Of a stretch of DNA of 64,000 bases, positions 55,076 through 64,000 are shown piece after piece; positions within the stretch are counted from its first letter, which is position 1, and the number at the start of each line of letters is the position of its first letter. Origin of the DNA: Delftia tsuruhatensis NBRC 16741 (GTDB lineage: Bacteria; Pseudomonadota; Gammaproteobacteria; Burkholderiales; Burkholderiaceae_C); NCBI RefSeq assembly GCF_001571325.1, contig NZ_BCTO01000019.1, positions 62,001 to 126,000 on the forward strand, in the 5' to 3' direction. A program made the translations under genes and the position numbers. The notes under the pieces are model-generated. The model ran no database searches. It saw nothing but the letters and a program-made list of their open reading frames with translations, and was not told the origin of the DNA.

Positions 55076-55583
55076 GGCATGCACCCTCCGGCAGGCGGCC
55101 TTCAGCGCCTGCACGGCTTCCGATGCGCTGACACCCGGTCCCTGAGTCCTCGTCTGCAAGCATTCAGCACGGTGAGACCGTAGCCCATACCCCGGTCCAA
55201 CAGCCTGCCCGCAAGCGCAGCGGCGGTACGGACCACCCTCTCCCCGCATCCTTCATCCGCAAATGCCCGTGGCCGAGCCGGGCAGCCTGTGCTTGTGCCC
55301 CGTGAATACCGCCCATGGCGAATGGCGCTGCCTGGGACCAAACGCTCATTGGCAGCATATCTATTCACCTGGCATTTCAAACCTGATTTTAGGAATTGTC
55401 CTAAGGATAATTCTGAAAATGATCTGCGGGCGACTTCTTTGATTGACCTCGTGCAGGCCATGAAATCAAATGAGGACTCTTGGCACAGCAAACATCAGAA
55501 ACCCGCTTGGACACTGACAGCGGATTATTCGCCTGCTTGCAACCACTCATTTCCGTCAAATTGCCTTTATTGATCAAGGCGCA
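55076..55583 (+). other. Intergenic region before the toxin-like gene, with dyad operator
   Basis: About 500 bp with no confident gene, becoming AT-richer toward its right end. TTAGGAATTGTCCTAA (55389-55404) is a perfect 6-bp dyad with a 4-nt spacer, about 180 bp before the toxin-like gene; similar dyads bind LuxR/FixJ-type response regulators. The downstream gene's frame stays open leftward from 55584 back to a TGA near 55519, so its 5' end may be truncated or use a non-ATG start. Confidence 0.4.
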
Positions 55584-56459
55584 TTGGCTGGAATCATCGA
55601 TTCCGCTTCCGATCCAGCGTCTCCATACACCATGCCAGCCTCCATTGCCGCCACCTTCTATCAGATCGGCTATGCCGACATGCTTGCTCGCCAAATGGAG
55701 CAAAAACAGATCGATGCCATTGTGCTCACGCCACAGGAATACGCAGACATACTGAGCGACAAGGCGCGCAACAATCCTCGCCTGGCGGCCACGCTGCATG
55801 CGATGCTGGCCCACAGTGCGCTTGGGCGATACTGGACACACACCGCCAGCCCCAATGCAGGCAAACCCTGGGTCGCTCCCGCCTCCCTGATGGTCAGCGA
55901 CGCGTACCTGATCACCAAAACGCTGATTGCATTGGGCCTGGCCGGTGCCCGCTCCTATATCAAGACAACCGCCACAGGCACCTATATCATCATCACGGGC
56001 TACGCGGGACTTCGCCGCCAACTGCTGCAAGGCACGCGATTCCTTGCCGCCAATCCACGCATGGTCCAGATGGGCCTGGGTATTCGCGGTCTGCAGAATG
56101 TGGCCAAGGGTGGGTTCCTTCTGAGCCTGGTGGTGGGCGCCGGGATAGAGACACTGGACTTCATCTTCAATGACGAGAAGACAATGCATGATCTTGTGGG
56201 CGGGATTGGAGTGGAGGCGGTCAAGGCGGGATTGGCGACGATGATTGCAATAAGCGCGGGAGCCTTAACTGCAAGCGTTACTACTTTGGTCATTTTTCCG
56301 CTAGGAGCGATGGCGTTAGCCATATTTGCCACTGGAGCACTTCTCAACTACACAGATCAGCGATGGAAAATAAAACAAAACGTTATTACAGCCCTAAAGT
56401 CTGTAAACAATGAAAAAGCACCAGGCATATATAAGTTAGATCAAAACCCAATTCAATAA
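55584..56459 (+). CDS. Putative membrane-acting toxin/effector
   Basis: About 291 aa. The N-terminal third is soluble and helical (MLARQMEQKQIDAIVLTPQEY, ANNPRLAATLHAML-like). The central part has ITGYAGLRRQLLQGTRFLA and the segment DFIFNDEKTMHDLVGGIGVE. The C-terminus has long hydrophobic glycine/alanine helices (GLATMIAISAGALTASV, LVIFPLGAMALAIFATGALL). This resembles a family of membrane effectors seen beside small membrane immunity proteins, assigned from memory. Start is uncertain: TTG 55584 used, ATG 55632 possible, and truncation of a longer protein is conceivable. The following gene is its likely immunity partner. Confidence 0.6.
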   Translation: MAGIIDSASDPASPYTMPASIAATFYQIGYADMLARQMEQKQIDAIVLTPQEYADILSDKARNNPRLAATLHAMLAHSALGRYWTHTASPNAGKPWVAPASLMVSDAYLITKTLIALGLAGARSYIKTTATGTYIIITGYAGLRRQLLQGTRFLAANPRMVQMGLGIRGLQNVAKGGFLLSLVVGAGIETLDFIFNDEKTMHDLVGGIGVEAVKAGLATMIAISAGALTASVTTLVIFPLGAMALAIFATGALLNYTDQRWKIKQNVITALKSVNNEKAPGIYKLDQNPIQ

Positions 56460-56577
56460 AGTCAGCTACCATCTATCAGCACGCAAGCATCACCCAAGGA
56501 TCACGATTCAACCAAAAAATCAACTTCACAAGATACTTCGCGACAAATCAAAAGAAAATCAGTTCATTAAAATAAAT

Positions 56578-57078
56578 ATGAGAGATGTAAAAAATATTCG
56601 GAAATCTGCAATATTTGGAATACCCATCAGCATTCTACTATCCGTCGGATGTTTATGGTTTTCCTTTGCGGAAACAATCCCGATGCTGAAAGACATAAAT
56701 GCTCTCGCGCCAACCATAAGAATCATGCCGGGCGCACCAACAATCTTCATGACTCCTTTCGTTTTTATTACGTTAGCACTGGTATCGGTGCTGAATTCCA
56801 TCCCCTGCAACGACAGTATTCTACGAAAATTCGATAAAGCACTATCAATAATTTTCACCCTTGCAATTTCTTCAGCACTGGTTTCTTTGATATTTATTAC
56901 TCCGCTGCAGTACTATGCGATGCCTAAGCTGGGCTATACACGTTGCAATATTCTGGAAGGGCATCCCACCATATATTTCACAGACTGGGTCAAAAAGCCC
57001 GAATGGTGCGTTCGCGGAAAATCCAGGGAGTGGGTCATGGAGCAAGCCAGGCTCGCCAGCGGTCCTGAAAATCCCTGA
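56578..57078 (+). CDS. Four-helix membrane protein, candidate immunity protein (DUF1240-like)
   Basis: A 166-aa inner-membrane protein with four predicted helices (IFGIPISILLSVGCLWFSF; IFMTPFVFITLALVSVL; SIIFTLAISSALVSLIFITP; one weaker) and a C-terminal soluble tail containing YFTDWVKKPEWC. It resembles DUF1240-type small membrane proteins. It is clearly AT-richer than surrounding chromosome, a usual mark of immunity genes and of transfer. It starts 118 bp after the toxin-like gene and ends just before a terminator. The immunity role is inferred from pairing. Confidence 0.6.
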   Translation: MRDVKNIRKSAIFGIPISILLSVGCLWFSFAETIPMLKDINALAPTIRIMPGAPTIFMTPFVFITLALVSVLNSIPCNDSILRKFDKALSIIFTLAISSALVSLIFITPLQYYAMPKLGYTRCNILEGHPTIYFTDWVKKPEWCVRGKSREWVMEQARLASGPENP

Positions 57079-57081
57079 AAT

Positions 57082-57115
57082 AAAAAAACGCAGACCACAT
57101 GGTCCGCGCTTTTTT
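57082..57115. terminator. Bidirectional intrinsic terminator
   Basis: GCAGACC (57090-57096) pairs with GGTCCGC (57101-57107) with one mismatch and loop ACAT. It is flanked by A residues on the left and T residues (57110-57115) on the right, so it serves the immunity-like gene on plus and the acyl-CoA dehydrogenase operon on minus. Confidence 0.8.
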
Positions 57116-57146
57116 GCATCCTCCGGCAGCCGTGCTGCCAATTCCC

Positions 57147-58991
57147 TCAGAACGCCTCTTCACTCATCTGCGCGCAAGTCATGTCGCGCTCACGCACGAC
57201 TTTGAGCCAGGCGCCGATCTTCGGCAGTTCGTAGCCGAAGAAGTAGCGCATGGCGGCCATGCGGCCAGCGTTGGCGGGTTCGGCCAGGGTGGCGTCCTTG
57301 GCGAGTACGGCCAGGGACACGTCCAGCCAGGTCCAGGCCAGCACCGTGTGGCCAAAGGCCTGCATGTAGGGCACGGCATTGGCCAGGGCCTGCTGAGGAT
57401 CGTCGGTGGCCCATGCGGCCTTGGTGGTGGCGCCGACTTCCTGCAGCGCCTTGGCCAGTTCATTGGCATGGCCGGCCAGTTCGGGCCGGGCCATGGCGCG
57501 CTGGATGGTGTCGTTGATGCGCGTGGCCAGCAGCTGCAGGCCCTTGCCGCCTTCCATGAGCACCTTGCGGCCCAGCAGGTCCATGGCCTGGATGCCGTGC
57601 GTGCCTTCGTGGATCATGTTCAGGCGGTTGTCGCGCCAGTATTGCTCCACGGGGAAGTCGCGCGTATAGCCGTAGCCGCCGTGGATCTGGATGGCCAGGG
57701 AGTTGGCCTCCAGGCAGAACTCGCTGGGCCAGCTCTTGGAGATGGGGGTCAGCACTTCCAGCAGCAGCCGGGCCTCGGCCACGGATTCGGGCGTGCCGGT
57801 GTGCTGCTCATCGACCAGGCGCGCGCAAAACAGGTTCAGCGCCAGCGCGCCTTCGCAATAGGACTTTTGCGCCAGCAGCATGCGCTTGACGTCGGCGTGC
57901 TCGATGATGCGCGACTGGGGGCGCGTGGCATCCTTGCCGGCTGCACCCGGCGCCCCCTTGATCGGCCGGCCCTGCGGGCGGTTCTGCGCGTAGTCCAGGC
58001 TGGCGTGGTAGCCCGCAATGCCCAGCATGGTGGCGGCCATGCCGATGGAGATGCGGGCCTCGTTCATCATGTGGAACATGCATTTGAGGCCCTCGCCGGG
58101 CTTGCCGACCAGGTAGCCCACGGCCCCGGCGCCGCCGCGCACGGGAAAGCGCCCTTCCCCGAAGTTCAGCAGCGTGTTGGTGGTGCCGCGCCAACCCAGC
58201 TTGTGGTTGAGGCCGGCCAGGGCCACGTCGTTGCGCTCGCCGGTGAGTTGGCCTTCGGTGTCCACGAGCTTCTTGGGCACGATGAACAGCGAGATGCCCT
58301 TGACGCCGGGCACGGGCTTGCCGTCCGGCCCCGGGATCTTGGCCAGCACGAGGTGAACGATGTTCTCGGTCAGCTCATGGTCGCCCGCGCTGATCCACAT
58401 CTTGTTGCCCTTGAGGCGGTAGCGCGGGCCCAGCGCATCGCTCTCGAAGTCGGCGCCATCGGGCTCGGCGCGGGTGGCGATATCGCTCAGCGAGGAACCG
58501 GCCTGGGGCTCGGACAGGCACATGGTGCCGGCCCAGCGGCCGTTGAATTCGTTGGCGGCGAAGACCTGTTTTTGCATGTCCGTGCCGTGGGCCATGATGG
58601 CGTTGGCATTGCCCGAGGTCAGCATGTTGGAGCCGATGCTGATGGAGGCCGCCGCGAAGAAGCTGTTGGCGGCCGCCTCCACCGTATAGGGCAGCTGCAT
58701 GCCGCCGATGTCGTAGTCCTGGGAGGCGCTGAGCATGCCCGAGTCGGCATAGGCCTGGCGCGCATCGTGGGTGCACCGGGGCAGGATGACTTTCTCGCCA
58801 TCGAACTGCGGCTCCTGCGTGTCCACGGTGCGGTTGAAGGGGGCGTATTTCTCGCGGGCGATGCGCTCGCAGGTGTCGAGCACGGCATCGAAGGTGTCGC
58901 GCGAATGGTCGGCAAAGCGCTCGCGCTCGCCCAGCGCATCGGCGCGCAGCCATTCATAGAGCAGGAAATCGATGGTGGAACGCAGGCGCAT
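57147..58991 (-). CDS. Long-form acyl-CoA dehydrogenase
   Basis: FAD enzyme introducing the alpha-beta double bond in acyl-CoA. At 614 aa it is the long form with an extra C-terminal domain, as in DmdC-like enzymes. CLSEPQAGSSLSDIATRA and KMWISAGDHEL are the FAD/substrate loops. MIHEGTHGIQAMDLLGRK carries the probable catalytic Glu. The C-terminal 110 residues are helical. ATG 58991 (MRLRSTIDFLLYEW) fits the family; upstream in-frame sequence is the intergenic hairpin. Last gene after livG-livF, the fadB-like gene and thiolase on one strand. Chain-length specificity unknown. Confidence 0.93.
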   Translation of the reverse strand: MRLRSTIDFLLYEWLRADALGERERFADHSRDTFDAVLDTCERIAREKYAPFNRTVDTQEPQFDGEKVILPRCTHDARQAYADSGMLSASQDYDIGGMQLPYTVEAAANSFFAAASISIGSNMLTSGNANAIMAHGTDMQKQVFAANEFNGRWAGTMCLSEPQAGSSLSDIATRAEPDGADFESDALGPRYRLKGNKMWISAGDHELTENIVHLVLAKIPGPDGKPVPGVKGISLFIVPKKLVDTEGQLTGERNDVALAGLNHKLGWRGTTNTLLNFGEGRFPVRGGAGAVGYLVGKPGEGLKCMFHMMNEARISIGMAATMLGIAGYHASLDYAQNRPQGRPIKGAPGAAGKDATRPQSRIIEHADVKRMLLAQKSYCEGALALNLFCARLVDEQHTGTPESVAEARLLLEVLTPISKSWPSEFCLEANSLAIQIHGGYGYTRDFPVEQYWRDNRLNMIHEGTHGIQAMDLLGRKVLMEGGKGLQLLATRINDTIQRAMARPELAGHANELAKALQEVGATTKAAWATDDPQQALANAVPYMQAFGHTVLAWTWLDVSLAVLAKDATLAEPANAGRMAAMRYFFGYELPKIGAWLKVVRERDMTCAQMSEEAF

Positions 58992-59072
58992 GGTGGGGTC
59001 CGGAATCAAAAAAGAAGCCGCAGGCGCCGCCAGAGGGAGCGCGTGCGGCCAACAGGAGTAACGGGAACAGGC

Positions 59073-59094
59073 GGTGGCGGCCGCAGCCGCCACC
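59073..59094 (-). other. Intercistronic hairpin between thiolase and acyl-CoA dehydrogenase
   Basis: GGTGGCGGC (59073-59081), loop CGCA, GCCGCCACC (59086-59094): a perfect 9-bp GC-rich stem without a following T tract on the minus strand. More likely to stabilise or process mRNA than to terminate. Confidence 0.5.
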
Positions 59095-59099
59095 TGTAC

Positions 59100-60275
59100 T
59101 TACAGCACTTCGAACACGCCGGCGGCACCCATGCCGCCGCCGATGCACATGGTCACGCAGACACGCTTGGCACCGCGGCGCTTGCCTTCGATCAGGGCGT
59201 GGCCGGTCAGGCGCTGGCCCGAGACGCCGTAGGGATGGCCCAGGGCGATGGCGCCGCCGTTGACATTGAGGCGGTCGTTGGGGATGCCCAGCTTGTCCCG
59301 GCAGTACAGCACCTGCACGGCAAAGGCTTCATTGAGCTCCCACAGGTCGATGTCCTGCACCGTCAGGCCCAGCTTCTTGAGCACCTTGGGCACGGCGAAG
59401 ACGGGGCCGATGCCCATTTCGTCAGGCTCGCAGCCGGCGACGGCAAAGCCCAGGAAGCGGCCGATGGGCTTGAGGTTGTTGCGCGATGCATAGTCCTCGC
59501 TCACCACCACGCAGGCGCCTGCGCCGTCGGAGAACTGGCTGGCATTGCCGGCCGAGATCACACCGCCGGGCAGCGCGGGGCGGATGCCCGAGATGCCTTC
59601 CTTGGTCGTGCCCTCGCGCACGCCCTCGTCCTTGCTGCAGGTCACTTCCTTGGTGATCAGGCCGCGCACCTTGTCGGCCACGCCCATGGTCACGGTGATG
59701 GGGGCGATCTCGGCATCCAGCAGGCCGGCCGCCTGGGCCGCGCAGGCCTTTTGCTGGCTGGCGGCGCCGTATTCGTCCATGGCGTCACGGCCGATGCCGT
59801 AGCGCTTGGCGACCTGTTCGGCGGTCTGCAGCATGCTCCAGTAGATCTCGGGCTTTTGCTTGGCCAGGGCCAGGTCCTGGATCATGTGCAGGTTCATTTC
59901 CTGCTGCACGCAGGAGATGGATTCCACGCCGCCGGCCACGTAGACATCGCCCTCGCCCGCGATGATGCGCTGCGATGCGGTGGCAATGGTCTGCAGGCCC
60001 GAGGAGCAGAAGCGGTTGATGGTCATGCCCGACGCAGTGATGGGCAGGCCGGCCTTGAGCGCGATCTGGCGCGCGATGTTCATGCCGGTGGCGCCTTCGG
60101 GGTTGGCGCAGCCCATGATCACGTCATCGACGGCGGCGGGGTCAACGCCTGCGCGCTGCACGGCGTGCTGCACGGCATGGCCGCCCAGCGTGGCGCCATG
60201 GGTCATGTTGAAGGCACCCTTCCAGCTCTTGGCCAGGGGGGTGCGGGCGGTGGAAACGATCACGGCGGATGTCAT
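59100..60275 (-). CDS. Acetyl-CoA acyltransferase (thiolase)
   Basis: A 391-aa thiolase that cleaves 3-ketoacyl-CoA, the last step of beta-oxidation. Nucleophile Cys90 lies in [10 protein letters not shown], the catalytic His in [16 protein letters not shown], and the C-terminal general-base Cys in [12 protein letters not shown]. Length and motifs are standard; the FadA-type degradative role follows from the adjacent fadB-like and acyl-CoA dehydrogenase genes. It starts 59 bp after the fadB-like gene and is probably cotranscribed with it. ATG 60275. Confidence 0.95.
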   Translation of the reverse strand: MTSAVIVSTARTPLAKSWKGAFNMTHGATLGGHAVQHAVQRAGVDPAAVDDVIMGCANPEGATGMNIARQIALKAGLPITASGMTINRFCSSGLQTIATASQRIIAGEGDVYVAGGVESISCVQQEMNLHMIQDLALAKQKPEIYWSMLQTAEQVAKRYGIGRDAMDEYGAASQQKACAAQAAGLLDAEIAPITVTMGVADKVRGLITKEVTCSKDEGVREGTTKEGISGIRPALPGGVISAGNASQFSDGAGACVVVSEDYASRNNLKPIGRFLGFAVAGCEPDEMGIGPVFAVPKVLKKLGLTVQDIDLWELNEAFAVQVLYCRDKLGIPNDRLNVNGGAIALGHPYGVSGQRLTGHALIEGKRRGAKRVCVTMCIGGGMGAAGVFEVL

Positions 60276-60334
60276 GGATATTCCTTGTATGGCGGGTTTG
60301 CGGTGGTTCGCAAAAAGTTCGTGCGCCGCACGTC

Positions 60335-62446
60335 TCAGCTGAATTGCTTGCCTTCGGCCGCCAGCTTCGCCAGCAGCGGCGCGGGCTGCCAGAACTGGGC
60401 ATCGTCGTTGGGGTTCTTGGCAAAGCGGTTCATGGCCTGGACCACGTTGAACAGCCCGACCTCGCCCGCGTAGTGCATGGGGCCGCCGCGCCAGATGGGA
60501 AAGCCGTAGCCGGTCAGGTAGACCATGTCGATATCGCCCGACTTGCCGGCGATGCCGTCTTCCAGGATGTGGGCGCCTTCGTTGACCAGGGCGAAGACCA
60601 GGCGCTGGACGATTTCCTCATCGGAGATCTTGCGCGGGGTGATGCCCAGCTCCTTGCGATGCGACTCGATCATCTGGTTGACCAGCTCGGACGGGATGGC
60701 GTCGCGCTTGCCCGCCTGGTAGTCGTACCAGCCCGCACCGGTCTTCTGGCCGAAGCGGCCCAGCTCGCACAGCTTGTCGGCCGTGCGGCTGTACTTCATG
60801 TCGGCGCGCTCGACGGCGCGGCGCTTGCGGATGGCCCAGCCGATGTCGTTGCCGGCCAGATCGCCCATGCGGAACGGGCCCATGGCGAAGCCGAACTTCT
60901 CGATCGCCTTGTCCACCTGGGCGGGCGTGGCGCCTTCGTCCAGCAGGAATCCGGCCTGGCGCGAGTACTGCTCGATCATGCGGTTGCCGATGAAGCCGTC
61001 GCACACGCCCGAGACCACGGCGGTCTTCTTGATCTTCTTGGCCAGCTTCATCACGGTGGCCAGCACGTCCTTGGCGGTGTGCTTGCCGCGCACCACTTCC
61101 AGCAGCTTCATCACGTTGGCGGGGCTGAAGAAGTGCATGCCCACCACGTCCTGCGGGCGCTTGGTGAAGGCGGCGATCTTGTCCACGTCCAGCGTGGAGG
61201 TGTTGGAGGCCAGGATGGCGCCGGGCTTGGCCACTTCGTCCAGCTGCTTGAACACGGTTTCCTTGACGCCCAGTTCCTCGAACACGGCCTCGATGATGAG
61301 GTCGGCATTCTTGAGCGCGTCATACGACAGCGTGGTGCTCAGCAGGGCCATGCGCTGGTCGTACTTTTCCTGGGTGAGCTTGCCCTTCTTGACCTGGGCT
61401 TCGTAGTTCTTGCGGATGGTGGCCACGCCACGGTCCAGCGCTTCCTGCTTGGTCTCCAGGATGGTCACGGGGATGCCCGCGTTCAGGAAGTTCATGGAGA
61501 TGCCGCCGCCCATGGTGCCGGCACCGATGACGCCCACGGTCTTGATCTCGCGCACTGGCGTGTCCGAGGGCACGTCGGCGATCTTGGAGGCCGCGCGCTC
61601 GGCCATGAACAGGTGGCGCAGCGCGCGCGACTCGGGCGACCACATCAGTTGCATGAAGGCTTCGCGCTCCAGGGCCATGCCTTCGTCGAACTTCTTGCGC
61701 GCGGCGTTCTCCACCGTGTCCACGCAGCGGGCCGGGGCCGGGTAGTTCTTGGCCATGCCCTTGACCATGTTGCGTGCGAACTGGAAGTAGGCGTCGCCCT
61801 GAGGATGCTTGCAAGGCAGGTCGCGCACGCGCGGCAGCGGACCACCCGCCGCGTGCTTGTCGGCCACTTCCAGCGCAAAGGCCTTGGCCTCGTCCAGCAG
61901 GGACTCGGGCGAGGCGGCCATCTTGTCGAACAGCTTCTGGCCGGGGATGGAGGCCAGCAGCTCGCTCTTGACGGGTTCGCCGCTGACGATCATGTTCAGC
62001 GCGGTCTCCACGCCCAGCACGCGCGGCAGGCGCTGCGTGCCGCCTGCACCGGGCAGCAGGCCCAGCTTGACTTCAGGCAGGGCCACCAGGGTGCCGGGAG
62101 CGGCCACGCGGTAGTTGCAGCCCAGCGCCAGCTCCAGCCCGCCGCCCATGCAGACGGTATGGATGGCGGCCACCACGGGCTTGCTGCCCTGGTCCAGGGA
62201 GTTGATCAGCGAGACCAGGTGCGGCTCGCGATACGCCTCTTCCTTGCCGAACTCGTTGATATCGGCACCGCCCGAAAAAGCCTTGCCGGCACCCGTGATG
62301 ACGATGGCCTTGACGGCCGGGTCGGAATAGGCCTTGTCCAGCCCCTCGACGATGCCCCGCCGCGTGGATAGTCCCAGGCCGTTGACCGGCGGATTGTTCA
62401 AGGTGAGGACGGCGATGGCACCGTCCACTTTGTATTCAGCAGTCAT
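60335..62446 (-). CDS. Multifunctional enoyl-CoA hydratase/3-hydroxyacyl-CoA dehydrogenase (FadB/FadJ-like)
   Basis: A 703-aa bifunctional beta-oxidation enzyme. The N-terminal crotonase domain (1-190) has [15 protein letters not shown] and [15 protein letters not shown], then [19 protein letters not shown] with catalytic Glu. The dehydrogenase domain (about 295-590) has the NAD loop [12 protein letters not shown], the SNTST and HFFSPANVM motifs and DGFIGNR. A second C-terminal helical domain follows ([19 protein letters not shown]). ATG 62446 with AGGGGA. It pairs with the downstream thiolase as a FadBA-type module and lies downstream of ABC-transporter ATPases. Confidence 0.95.
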   Translation of the reverse strand: MTAEYKVDGAIAVLTLNNPPVNGLGLSTRRGIVEGLDKAYSDPAVKAIVITGAGKAFSGGADINEFGKEEAYREPHLVSLINSLDQGSKPVVAAIHTVCMGGGLELALGCNYRVAAPGTLVALPEVKLGLLPGAGGTQRLPRVLGVETALNMIVSGEPVKSELLASIPGQKLFDKMAASPESLLDEAKAFALEVADKHAAGGPLPRVRDLPCKHPQGDAYFQFARNMVKGMAKNYPAPARCVDTVENAARKKFDEGMALEREAFMQLMWSPESRALRHLFMAERAASKIADVPSDTPVREIKTVGVIGAGTMGGGISMNFLNAGIPVTILETKQEALDRGVATIRKNYEAQVKKGKLTQEKYDQRMALLSTTLSYDALKNADLIIEAVFEELGVKETVFKQLDEVAKPGAILASNTSTLDVDKIAAFTKRPQDVVGMHFFSPANVMKLLEVVRGKHTAKDVLATVMKLAKKIKKTAVVSGVCDGFIGNRMIEQYSRQAGFLLDEGATPAQVDKAIEKFGFAMGPFRMGDLAGNDIGWAIRKRRAVERADMKYSRTADKLCELGRFGQKTGAGWYDYQAGKRDAIPSELVNQMIESHRKELGITPRKISDEEIVQRLVFALVNEGAHILEDGIAGKSGDIDMVYLTGYGFPIWRGGPMHYAGEVGLFNVVQAMNRFAKNPNDDAQFWQPAPLLAKLAAEGKQFS

Positions 62447-62473
62447 GCTGTTGTCCCCTATGCGATAGAAAAA

Positions 62474-62485
62474 GAACGATCGTGC
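62474..62485. promoter_or_regulatory. ACGATCGT palindrome upstream of the fadB-like gene
   Basis: GAACGATCGTGC (62474-62485) contains the perfect palindrome ACGATCGT (62476-62483), 30 bp upstream of the beta-oxidation gene. Sites of this form are common for TetR-family regulators of fatty-acid or acyl-CoA genes. No regulator gene is in the window. Confidence 0.35.
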
Positions 62486-62596
62486 GATTTTGATTGTAAA
62501 AAAAACGCGGGCCGGCGCCACTGCGGTTTGTCCCAAGCGGGACAAGCGCCGTGGTCCGGGCCGCCTGCCGGGCAGCATGCCCAGCCTTGTACGGCA

Positions 62597-63292
62597 TCAG
62601 ACCTCCAGCCACTCCTTGCGCACCTTCTGATCGGCGCGCAGCCCGTCGGGCGTGCCGTCGAAGACGATGCGCCCATGACCCATGACCAGGGCCCGGTCCG
62701 AGATGCTCATGGCAATGGTGAGCTTTTGCTCGATCAGCAGCACGGACACGCCGCGCTGCTTGATCTTTTGCAGGTACTCGCCCACCAGCTCGACGATCTT
62801 GGGCGCCAGGCCCTCGGTGGGCTCGTCGATGATGATCAGGTCCGGGTCGCCCATCAGCGTGCGACACAGGGTCAGCATCTGCTGCTCGCCGCCCGACATC
62901 ACGCCGGCCTCGGTGTGCTGGCGCTCCTTCAGGCGCGGGAACATGGCGTACATGTCGTCGAAGCCCCAGCGGCTGTCCCGGCCCTTTCCCTTCTGTCCCA
63001 GCAGCAGGTTCTGGTGCACGGTGAGATTGGGGAACACGTCGCGGCTCTCGGGCACGTAGCCCAGGCCCAGGTGAGCGATCTCGTAGGCCTTGCGGCCGGT
63101 CAGGCTCTGGCCCTTCCAGTCCAGCGAGCCCTCCCAGTGCACCAGGCCCATGATGGCCTTGGCCGTGGTGGAGCGGCCCGAGCCGTTGCGCCCCAGCAGC
63201 GCGACGATCTCGCCGGGCTGCACCGAGAAATCCACGCCATGCAGCACATGGCTTTTGCCGTAGTAGGCATGCAGGTTGTTGATGTTCAGCAT
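62597..63292 (-). CDS. livF: Branched-chain amino acid-type ABC transporter ATPase (LivF)
   Basis: A 231-aa cytoplasmic ATPase. Walker A reads GRNGSGRST: the invariant lysine is arginine here. The Q-loop region lies in YVPESRDVFPNLTV, the signature VMSGGEQQML, Walker B LIIIDEPTEGLA and the H-loop region LLIEQKL. ATG 63292 has GAGGAAGCGG upstream and lies 10 bp behind livG. The pair powers a Liv/HAAT-type transporter whose substrate may be an amino acid, urea or an aromatic/aliphatic acid. The following beta-oxidation genes favour an acyl compound (inference). Confidence 0.92.
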   Translation of the reverse strand: MLNINNLHAYYGKSHVLHGVDFSVQPGEIVALLGRNGSGRSTTAKAIMGLVHWEGSLDWKGQSLTGRKAYEIAHLGLGYVPESRDVFPNLTVHQNLLLGQKGKGRDSRWGFDDMYAMFPRLKERQHTEAGVMSGGEQQMLTLCRTLMGDPDLIIIDEPTEGLAPKIVELVGEYLQKIKQRGVSVLLIEQKLTIAMSISDRALVMGHGRIVFDGTPDGLRADQKVRKEWLEV

Positions 63293-63302
63293 CCGCGCTT
63301 CC

Positions 63303-64000
63303 TCAATGTGCACCAGCTTGTTGATCCGCCACGGACGAGCCCAGGTAGGCCTCCTGCACGCGCGGATTGGCACGCACGGCCTCGGGCGTGTCGTAGGCGA
63401 TGACTTCGCCGTAGACCACGACGGCGATCTTGTCGGCCAGGCCGAAGACCACGCCCATGTCGTGCTCCACGGTCAGCAGGGTCTTGCCTTCGGTGACCTT
63501 CTTGATCAGCTGGATGAAATGGGCCGTTTCGCTGTTGCTCATGCCGGCCGTGGGTTCGTCCAGCAGGATGACGCCGGCGCCGCCGCCGATGGTGATGCCG
63601 ATCTCCAGCGCGCGCTGCTCGGCATAGGTCAGGTTCACCGCCAGCGTGTCGCGCTTTCTGTGCAGGCCGATCATCTCCATCAGCTCATCGGCGCGGGCGT
63701 TGGCATCGCGCAGCTTGGACAGGAAGCGCCAGCAGCTGTAGCGGTAGCCCAGGCTCCACAGCACGCTGCAGCGCAGGTTCTCGAACACGCTGAGCTTGGG
63801 AAAGATGTTGGTGATCTGGAAACTGCGCGACAGCCCCATGCGGTTGATTTCATAGGGCTTCTTGCCGTCGATGCGCTGGCCGTTGAGCAGCACCTGGCCG
63901 CTGGTGGGCTCGAAGCGGCCGCTGATCAGGTTGAACAGGGTGCTCTTGCCCGCGCCGTTGGGGCCGATGATGGCCACGCGCTCGCCCGGCTTCACGGCCA
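63303..64000 (-). CDS. livG: Branched-chain amino acid-type ABC transporter ATPase (LivG), 5' end beyond window
   Basis: The visible 230 codons run from KPGERVAIIGPNGAGKSTL (normal Walker A) to the stop, with QITNIFPKLSVFENL (LivG-type Q-loop), LTYAEQRALEIGI in place of LSGGQ (common in LivG), Walker B VILLDEPTAGMS and LLTVEHDMGVVFGLADKI. The frame continues past the right edge, so the true start is outside the window; the GTG at 63993-63995 is most likely internal. It is followed by livF after 10 bp. Confidence 0.93.
   Translation of the reverse strand, partial: AVKPGERVAIIGPNGAGKSTLFNLISGRFEPTSGQVLLNGQRIDGKKPYEINRMGLSRSFQITNIFPKLSVFENLRCSVLWSLGYRYSCWRFLSKLRDANARADELMEMIGLHRKRDTLAVNLTYAEQRALEIGITIGGGAGVILLDEPTAGMSNSETAHFIQLIKKVTEGKTLLTVEHDMGVVFGLADKIAVVVYGEVIAYDTPEAVRANPRVQEAYLGSSVADQQAGAH

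Noticed and set aside
55480-55755. An overlapping 91-codon frame at the start of the toxin-like gene, suggesting a frameshift.
   Set aside because: Its sequence becomes Pro/Ser/Arg-rich after a few residues, while the main frame stays coding-like from before 55584.
57099-60473. An 1124-codon plus-strand open frame.
   Set aside because: Shadow of the acyl-CoA dehydrogenase and thiolase genes, which carry complete motifs on the minus strand.

Overview
The window is GC-rich and reads as chromosome of a betaproteobacterium of the Comamonadaceae. Delftia or Comamonas is the best fit, judged from codon use, the sucA-sucB-lpd order, the formate dehydrogenase/selenocysteine block and two copies of an intergenic repeat I associate with this family. 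No plasmid, phage, integrase, insertion sequence or CRISPR array was seen. The assignment is from reading alone.

Layout. 1-5316 (minus): 2-oxoglutarate dehydrogenase complex, E1 (sucA), E2 (sucB) and the start of E3 (lpd, cut by the window edge). 5548-6735: AI-2E/PerM-type membrane protein. 7091-11719: periplasmic formate dehydrogenase fdnGHI, whose alpha subunit has an in-frame UGA (Sec197) followed by a recognisable SECIS hairpin. 11926-16625: fdhE, selA, selB and tRNA-Sec (selC); selD is at 20076. All the selenocysteine-specific genes plus one selenoprotein therefore lie within 14 kb. Between selC and selD are a YfiR-YfiN-YfiB (c-di-GMP) operon and a GNAT enzyme.

21239-33329: a lipoprotein-type penicillin-acylase-family hydrolase, an Lrp/AsnC regulator, two further diguanylate cyclases, two chemoreceptors, an H-NS-like protein, a 42-aa protein and a CsbD protein. 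33462-38832: Arc-type repressor, divergent MurA paralogue, GNAT, small ORFs, a secreted choloylglycine-hydrolase-family enzyme and a small periplasmic protein.

39057-47831 is an iron-uptake block. It holds a flavodoxin, an STN-type TonB receptor, a single protein joining a FecI-like sigma factor to a FecR-like anti-sigma factor under a Fur box, a sensor kinase/response regulator pair, and a divergent CirA/PfeA-like receptor. A 13-nt motif recurs upstream of both receptors. This is the most unusual system in the window.

47901-57078: LysR, glutathione S-transferase, a three-domain PNPOx/ferredoxin-reductase/ferredoxin fusion, a P-loop kinase of unknown role, secreted and membrane hypotheticals, GNAT, and an AT-richer gene pair that looks like a membrane toxin with its immunity protein. 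57147-64000 (minus): livG-livF ABC ATPases followed by a fadB-like multifunctional enzyme, thiolase and long acyl-CoA dehydrogenase, a likely uptake and beta-oxidation unit.
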